Assembly: GCA_004352715.1 (NCBI GenBank)
Contig: SCFE01000032.1
Location: 2,094,600-2,158,599, forward strand
Length of the DNA: 64,000 nucleotides
DNA from: Hofstenia miamia
Lineage: Eukaryota > Xenacoelomorpha > Acoela
Direction: 5' to 3'
The position numbers and the translations under genes were made by a program. The notes beneath the pieces are model-generated. The model was given only the letters and a program-made list of their open reading frames with translations. It had not been told where the DNA came from and searched no databases. Shown in pieces: positions 58,030-64,000 of this stretch. The stretch's first letter is position 1; each line of letters starts with the position of its first letter.

Positions 58030-60043
58030 TGGGCAGGTAGCCCAGTTGGTAGAGACGCAGGTTGGTAAGCTGAGGTTAAGCAACTGTGATCGTGGTTAGC
58101 AAACTGGATGACTTAGCTCACAGGGTAGGAAGCACTCTAAAGCCTTGGTTGGCAACTTCCTAGGACAAGGGCAGTCCAAAATGAAAGCTCATGGGGCAGG
58201 AAGGTCTCTTAAGCCTTGGTTGGCAACTTCCTAGGAGAATGTGAGTCCAAAATCAAACACAAAAAATAACACTGATGAAAAGTCATGATAGAGCAAAGGC
58301 CCTCAGTCCCCGGCAGGCCTTCAATGGTCAGAGGGTGCTAAGAATCTCCGGACAACAGGCGGACTCCACAATCGGGAGTGTGGACTCGAGAAGTGGCAGT
58401 ACAGGATCCACACAGACCAATGGACAACGGCATAAGTGGACAGATGAGCAGAACAGGACAGCATTGGAGTGTTACAGAAGAAGCAGGCCAGATGAGAGGG
58501 GTTACAGGAAGAGAATGTTGGAAGAATGGAGGAAGGCAAGAACGGGATTAGAAGTTACAGAGCAGAGGCTTGCAGGGCAAGTGAGAAANCAAAATGAAAG
58601 CTCATGGGGCAGGAAGGTCTCTTAAGCCTTGGTTGGCAACTTCCTAGGAGAATGTGAGTCCAAAATCAAACACAAAAAATAACACTGATGAAAAGTCATG
58701 ATAGAGCAAAGGCCCTCAGTCCCCGGCAGGCCTTCAATGGTCAGAGGGTGCTAAGAATCTCCGGACAACAGGCGGACTCCACAATCGGGAGTGTGGACTC
58801 GAGAAGTGGCAGTACAGGATCCACACAGACCAATGGACAACGGCATAAGTGGACAGATGAGCAGAACAGGACAGCATTGGAGTGTTACAGAAGAAGCAGG
58901 CCAGATGAGAGGGGTTACAGGAAGAGAATGTTGGAAGAATGGAGGAAGGCAAGAACGGGATTAGAAGTTACAGAGCAGAGGCTTGCAGGGCAAGTGAGAA
59001 AGTTACAGCTGGATGAGAGTAAGGGGAAAAAGAGAGTTGAACAAGTTAAGCAAAGGGAAGATGAAGTGATAGATGTTGAGAGAGAAGTGGCAGAAGCAGC
59101 AGAACCAGTGGACACAGAAACTGAAGCAGCAATCAAAGAAATGAAGAAGGAAAAAATAGGTGAGAGAACTAGGTTGACAGTTCCAAGAGGAGTTAAGAAA
59201 AGCAAGCTAGCAGTAGAGACAGCAAAGGTCAATAAAGTGTTGCAGAGGATCATGTGAGGTGCTGAAGAATGTAGGCATGGAAATGAAGAAGAAAAAGTGA
59301 CAAGAAGATAATGGAGACAGAAAGCCAGCATGGGAAAGAAAAATTGAGAATAAAGTGGCCAAAATTAGGCAGCAAATAGGGAAGTAAGGCAGTGCAGGAC
59401 AGGTGCAAGGTAGGTAAGGGGAAGACTATCGAAACTGCAAGAGAAGAGCTTAAGCAGAGATTAGTTGCAGAAGCTGAGAAACTGAGAAAGTATAGGGCAA
59501 GGGCAAAGCAGGTAAGAGACAATATGAAATTTGAGACCCAAGAAGAAATATTCTACAAAGAACTTGATGCGGGAGAAAAGGCTACAGCTAGAGCAGGCGA
59601 AGATGCAGTAAGGTTCTGGGAGAATATATGGGGAAGTGAAGGACCAGAGATAGAGAATGTACAGATGCACAAAGAAGTCAGGCAAGAAGAAGAAGTAATC
59701 ACAACTGCAAGGCTGAAGGAGGCTCTAAAGAAGATGAAGAACTGGAAGGCGCCAGGCAGAGATGAGGTACATGGGTATTGGCTGAAGAAGTTCACAAGTG
59801 TTCATGAGAGACTAGCAGCAGCATTGGAGGAGTGTGTGGTGAGTGGGTGTCCAGAGTGGATGGTAGTGGGAAGGACATTTCTGATACAGAAGGACCCAAA
59901 GAAAGGTAGTGAGGCAAGCAACTTCAGGCCAATAACATGTCTGCCAACAACGTGGAAATTGCTAACTTCAGTGATTTCAAGTAGGCTGGCAATTTACTTA
60001 GAACAGAATAGGTTGATACCAGAGGAGCAGAAGGGATGTAGGA
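58030..60043 (+). pseudogene. Restriction-endonuclease-type LINE, 5' half
   Basis: From 58688 the open frame (189 codons) begins MKSHDRAKALSPRQAF and includes a Myb/SANT-like block (HKWTDEQNRTALECYRRSRP, RGYRKRMLEEWRK, EVTEQRLAGQ) at residues ~50-110, then a charged, helical linker. A stop at 59255 and two frameshifts (around 59290 and 59385) interrupt it. The frame from 59392 continues with a coiled linker into LKKMKNWKAPGRDEVHGYWL and FRPITCLPT, then is cut by the 1000-base gap at 60044. It corresponds in sequence to 44358-44760, so the elements at 43.8 and 58.0 kb are the same family. Confidence 0.85.
58177..59001. repeat. 412-base direct repeat around a single N
   Basis: 58177-58588 and 58590-59001 appear identical, including the first 100 codons of the LINE frame. 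This is a contig-end overlap left in the scaffold. Confidence 0.92.
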
Positions 60044-61043
60044 NNNNNNNNNNNNNNNNNNNNNNNNNNNNNNNNNNNNNNNNNNNNNNNNNNNNNNNNN
60101 NNNNNNNNNNNNNNNNNNNNNNNNNNNNNNNNNNNNNNNNNNNNNNNNNNNNNNNNNNNNNNNNNNNNNNNNNNNNNNNNNNNNNNNNNNNNNNNNNNNN
60201 NNNNNNNNNNNNNNNNNNNNNNNNNNNNNNNNNNNNNNNNNNNNNNNNNNNNNNNNNNNNNNNNNNNNNNNNNNNNNNNNNNNNNNNNNNNNNNNNNNNN
60301 NNNNNNNNNNNNNNNNNNNNNNNNNNNNNNNNNNNNNNNNNNNNNNNNNNNNNNNNNNNNNNNNNNNNNNNNNNNNNNNNNNNNNNNNNNNNNNNNNNNN
60401 NNNNNNNNNNNNNNNNNNNNNNNNNNNNNNNNNNNNNNNNNNNNNNNNNNNNNNNNNNNNNNNNNNNNNNNNNNNNNNNNNNNNNNNNNNNNNNNNNNNN
60501 NNNNNNNNNNNNNNNNNNNNNNNNNNNNNNNNNNNNNNNNNNNNNNNNNNNNNNNNNNNNNNNNNNNNNNNNNNNNNNNNNNNNNNNNNNNNNNNNNNNN
60601 NNNNNNNNNNNNNNNNNNNNNNNNNNNNNNNNNNNNNNNNNNNNNNNNNNNNNNNNNNNNNNNNNNNNNNNNNNNNNNNNNNNNNNNNNNNNNNNNNNNN
60701 NNNNNNNNNNNNNNNNNNNNNNNNNNNNNNNNNNNNNNNNNNNNNNNNNNNNNNNNNNNNNNNNNNNNNNNNNNNNNNNNNNNNNNNNNNNNNNNNNNNN
60801 NNNNNNNNNNNNNNNNNNNNNNNNNNNNNNNNNNNNNNNNNNNNNNNNNNNNNNNNNNNNNNNNNNNNNNNNNNNNNNNNNNNNNNNNNNNNNNNNNNNN
60901 NNNNNNNNNNNNNNNNNNNNNNNNNNNNNNNNNNNNNNNNNNNNNNNNNNNNNNNNNNNNNNNNNNNNNNNNNNNNNNNNNNNNNNNNNNNNNNNNNNNN
61001 NNNNNNNNNNNNNNNNNNNNNNNNNNNNNNNNNNNNNNNNNNN

Positions 61044-61072
<29 letters not shown>
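60044..61072. other. 1000-N gap followed by (TA)n
   Basis: The exactly 1000-base size indicates a nominal, not measured, gap. TA repeats follow at 61044-61072. Confidence 0.95.
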
Positions 61073-61076
<4 letters not shown>

Positions 61077-61100
61077 AATATATCTATATATATATTTATT

Positions 61101-61496
61101 AATGTATGCGGCCAAAGTAATTTTCTTGGCCGTAGTAGGTCGTGGAAATTAAATTTTGACCTTAGCCGGCCGTTGGCCGTAATGCTTTAGCCGTAGCCGG
61201 CTGCTAGCCGTGATTTTTTAAGCCCTTTGTCTTCTACTAATGGAAGTACAGAAATTTTCAATGGAACGATTAAAACATGCTCATAGTTCGAGCAATTAAA
61301 GGAAATGGTCAAAATGACTAATTATTAAAAACAAAATACAAATAAAATAATGGAAATAAATTGTTCATCATAATGTTTAGAAATGAATTTTTACGGGATT
61401 TTGGCGGTAGGACAAAATTTTTAGCCACAACCGGCCATTGGCCGTGGCTCTTTGGCCTTAGCCGGCCATTGGTCGTGGCCATGGCCGCAGAACCCT

Positions 61497-61497
<1 letters not shown>
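61101..61497. repeat. GGCCG-rich repeated blocks, probable hAT-type MITE remnants
   Basis: Two blocks (61108-61225 and 61393-61495) carry repeated CCGGCC/GGCCGT motifs, for example TAGCCGGCCGTTGGCCGT and ACCGGCCATTGGCCGTGG. A (TA)n tract follows at 61497-61522. They resemble the subterminal sequence of the element at 2677. Confidence 0.5.
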
Positions 61498-61527
<30 letters not shown>

Positions 61528-61599
61528 CATGAATGAGTTCATGTTTAGGTTTATGTTATTAGTGAGAATTAAAGTAGATACGAATTGAAACATGAATTG

Positions 61600-61930
61600 G
61601 TTTTATTGGAGTGAAGTACATTGAATGAAATACTTCCAGTGTTCAAATGTCCAATCTGTATGCTTTTGGCAAAAACAAACCGTTTCTCGATGTTGTTTGA
61701 CTGCAAGAGAGGATTTGGAAGCAACTCTTCTTAGAAAACCATGTTTTTGAAGGTTCTTGAAACTTTACTGGTACTCACTTTTTTTAGTAATTCTTCAAAA
61801 CATTCAGTTCCTTTCTAAGATGAACAGTGGTCTTTTTACGATCCCTCAAGTTTCCAATTCGTAAAAAATTATCATAACTGGCAGATATTTTTGGCTTCTG
61901 ACCCTTCCTGTACGAATTTCATGGGACTTA
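61600..61930 (-). pseudogene. Tc1-like transposase fragment (DNA-binding part and linker)
   Basis: The minus strand reads RKGQKPKISASYDNFLRIGN and RDRKKTTVHLRKELN, then, after frameshifts, KVSRTLQKHGFLRRVASKSS and CQKHTDWTFEHWKYFI. This is the standard order of a Tc1 transposase (G-x-x-x-K-x-S linker, second helix-turn-helix, L-x-x-H-G-x-x-x-R-V-A, A-K-x-H-x-x-W-T). The catalytic core is missing. Confidence 0.72.
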
Positions 61931-62448
61931 GTGCTATATAGTTGCTTTACCAGTCTTAATTAATGTACTTCAACTGCAATAGTTATTATTGATATACAAT
62001 TAACATGATTGACAAATGTTTGCCGGAAAATATCTAAATTATTTTGATTTCAATTTTCTTTGATTAGAGGTTTGATAACTTATCTGATGGCATGTTTGCC
62101 GGGGGTGATACAATGTCAAACATTCTTCAAACATTTTGTTTGCCAAATATTGTTCAAACAAATTTGATAATTTATCACCCTCTTTAGACCAAATACAGGG
62201 GTAAATATTATGTAATGATATCATATTGTTGTGTATGTAATTGATTATGCACTATTAGACATAAGGGTTGTTATAAAATGACAGGGGATCATTCTGCATG
62301 AGTTTTTGAAGACCAAAATTTGGGAATTGGAAAATTTTCAAATTTTTGCATTTTTTGGATTTTTTTGGTCCAATATAGATTTTTTGATCGGGTTTCCACG
62401 TAATAATAAGAAAAACAACCCCGAAACAATCAATTATTATTAGACTTT

Positions 62449-62450
<2 letters not shown>
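61931..62450. other. No gene recognised
   Basis: AT-rich. TTTGATAACTTATC at 62090 and TTTGATAATTTATC at 62162 are short near-repeats; nothing coding. Confidence 0.35.
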
Positions 62451-62479
<29 letters not shown>

Positions 62480-63479
62480 NNNNNNNNNNNNNNNNNNNNN
62501 NNNNNNNNNNNNNNNNNNNNNNNNNNNNNNNNNNNNNNNNNNNNNNNNNNNNNNNNNNNNNNNNNNNNNNNNNNNNNNNNNNNNNNNNNNNNNNNNNNNN
62601 NNNNNNNNNNNNNNNNNNNNNNNNNNNNNNNNNNNNNNNNNNNNNNNNNNNNNNNNNNNNNNNNNNNNNNNNNNNNNNNNNNNNNNNNNNNNNNNNNNNN
62701 NNNNNNNNNNNNNNNNNNNNNNNNNNNNNNNNNNNNNNNNNNNNNNNNNNNNNNNNNNNNNNNNNNNNNNNNNNNNNNNNNNNNNNNNNNNNNNNNNNNN
62801 NNNNNNNNNNNNNNNNNNNNNNNNNNNNNNNNNNNNNNNNNNNNNNNNNNNNNNNNNNNNNNNNNNNNNNNNNNNNNNNNNNNNNNNNNNNNNNNNNNNN
62901 NNNNNNNNNNNNNNNNNNNNNNNNNNNNNNNNNNNNNNNNNNNNNNNNNNNNNNNNNNNNNNNNNNNNNNNNNNNNNNNNNNNNNNNNNNNNNNNNNNNN
63001 NNNNNNNNNNNNNNNNNNNNNNNNNNNNNNNNNNNNNNNNNNNNNNNNNNNNNNNNNNNNNNNNNNNNNNNNNNNNNNNNNNNNNNNNNNNNNNNNNNNN
63101 NNNNNNNNNNNNNNNNNNNNNNNNNNNNNNNNNNNNNNNNNNNNNNNNNNNNNNNNNNNNNNNNNNNNNNNNNNNNNNNNNNNNNNNNNNNNNNNNNNNN
63201 NNNNNNNNNNNNNNNNNNNNNNNNNNNNNNNNNNNNNNNNNNNNNNNNNNNNNNNNNNNNNNNNNNNNNNNNNNNNNNNNNNNNNNNNNNNNNNNNNNNN
63301 NNNNNNNNNNNNNNNNNNNNNNNNNNNNNNNNNNNNNNNNNNNNNNNNNNNNNNNNNNNNNNNNNNNNNNNNNNNNNNNNNNNNNNNNNNNNNNNNNNNN
63401 NNNNNNNNNNNNNNNNNNNNNNNNNNNNNNNNNNNNNNNNNNNNNNNNNNNNNNNNNNNNNNNNNNNNNNNNNNNNNNN
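62451..63479. other. (TA)n followed by a 1000-N gap (62480-63479)
   Basis: TA repeat then a nominal gap. The gap ends inside a LINE copy. Confidence 0.95.
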
Positions 63480-63675
63480 CTACATGATTGTATGCCCCCA
63501 TGACACGTTTTTTCGGGAAAGTTTGTTTCCATGATTTGCAAGTCTGATCTCAGACATCGTTAATTTCTACCTTTTTCCATTTGGTGTTATAACAATAATT
63601 GTTGTCGCTAGTCAGTGTTATTATTTTTGTTTTGTTTTGACATAATTAGGATATTAATAAACATATCAATCAATC
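63480..63675 (+). mobile_element. CR1-like LINE with PHD-type ORF1, copy 3, 3' end only
   Basis: Reverse complement of 36099-36273, so this copy is on the plus strand. It ends in CATATCAATCAATCAATAAA, the AATC-type tail also seen in copy 1. The body is lost in the preceding gap. Confidence 0.88.
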
Positions 63676-63744
63676 AATAAAAGGTTTTAGATATAAAACC
63701 ATATTAGAAAGCGATTCCGCCCAGTTTCAAATCAATTTCATAAG

Positions 63745-63880
63745 CAGTTTTTGAATAATTAGCAATTTCATAGCTTGTTCTACCCACATTCAAGCAATAA
63801 TGTATCCAATTAACATATTCAGCCTGAACCCGGCATTCCGATATTGATTTGAAAGAAAAATCTCATAATTGTATCATAAT
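63745..63880 (+). repeat. Dispersed repeat R, second copy
   Basis: Reverse complement of 28385-28510 (shared GTTCTACCCACATTCAAGCA and AGCCTGAACCCGGCATTC). Confidence 0.8.
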
Positions 63881-63929
63881 ATATTGAATAATTGGTGATT
63901 TCACATTTGTCACTATTTGACACAAGATA

Positions 63930-64000
63930 CATGATGTATATACATATATATATAATATATATATTTATATATATATATTTATATATATATTTACATATAT
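63930..64000. repeat. TA-rich microsatellite at the window edge
   Basis: Mixed TATA/TTTATATA units continue to the end of the window. Confidence 0.85.

Noticed and set aside
58275-58625. A separate 116-codon gene before the LINE frame
   Set aside because: Its first 100 codons are the same as those at 58688 and it ends at the N junction; it is a duplicated contig end.

Overview
This is eukaryotic, almost certainly animal, nuclear DNA. It is AT-rich, coding sequence is split by GT-AG introns, and most recognisable protein sequence comes from decaying retrotransposons and DNA transposons. The EFHC1/EFHC2-like gene at the left end (three DM10 domains are usual in the family) points to an organism with motile cilia or flagella. 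I cannot name the phylum. It is a draft scaffold: long N gaps (2778-3124, 18305-18379, 43697-43754, 54458-54879, 60044-61043, 62480-63479) mostly abut (TA)n or (TAA)n microsatellites. Isolated Ns at 4496, 10494, 11284, 44357, 45039 and 58589 sit in or next to direct repeats that look like unmerged contig ends.

Layout. 0.8-9.0 kb, minus strand: five consecutive, phase-compatible exons of an EFHC-like axonemal protein, with one exon present twice in a duplicated ~1.4 kb block; hAT-type elements lie around and inside the introns. 10.1-13.9 kb, plus: a broken LINE of an esterase (SGNH) ORF1 family, then a separate open SGNH frame. 15.6-17.1 kb: a complete but dead Tc1-like element with both inverted repeats. 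17.5-18.2 kb: a hAT transposase remnant. 20.6-20.95 kb, plus: two exons that look like the C-terminus of an unidentified gene.

22.0-55.4 kb, plus: six tiny exons (36, 39 or 42 nt) that all start by completing a codon with AA and end one base into a codon. They have related introns and occur in three clusters (22.0-22.8, 40.0-40.4, 52.8-53.3 kb) separated by retrotransposon insertions. A phase-compatible, hydrophobic terminal exon lies at 55.18 kb. I read this as one micro-exon gene built by tandem duplication of exon-intron units; it is the best candidate here for something undescribed.

The large insertions are two minus-strand copies of a CR1-like LINE with a PHD-type ORF1 (24.7-28.2 and 36.1-39.5 kb), plus a third 3' end at 63.5 kb. 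Others are a restriction-endonuclease-type LINE (43.8-45.8 and 58.0-60.0 kb) lying next to (TAA)n, a minus-strand esterase-type LINE joined to a truncated Tc1 element (45.8-49.2 kb), an L1/Tx1-like LINE (56.1-57.6 kb), and several Tc1 and hAT fragments. The rest is AT-rich DNA where I see no gene.
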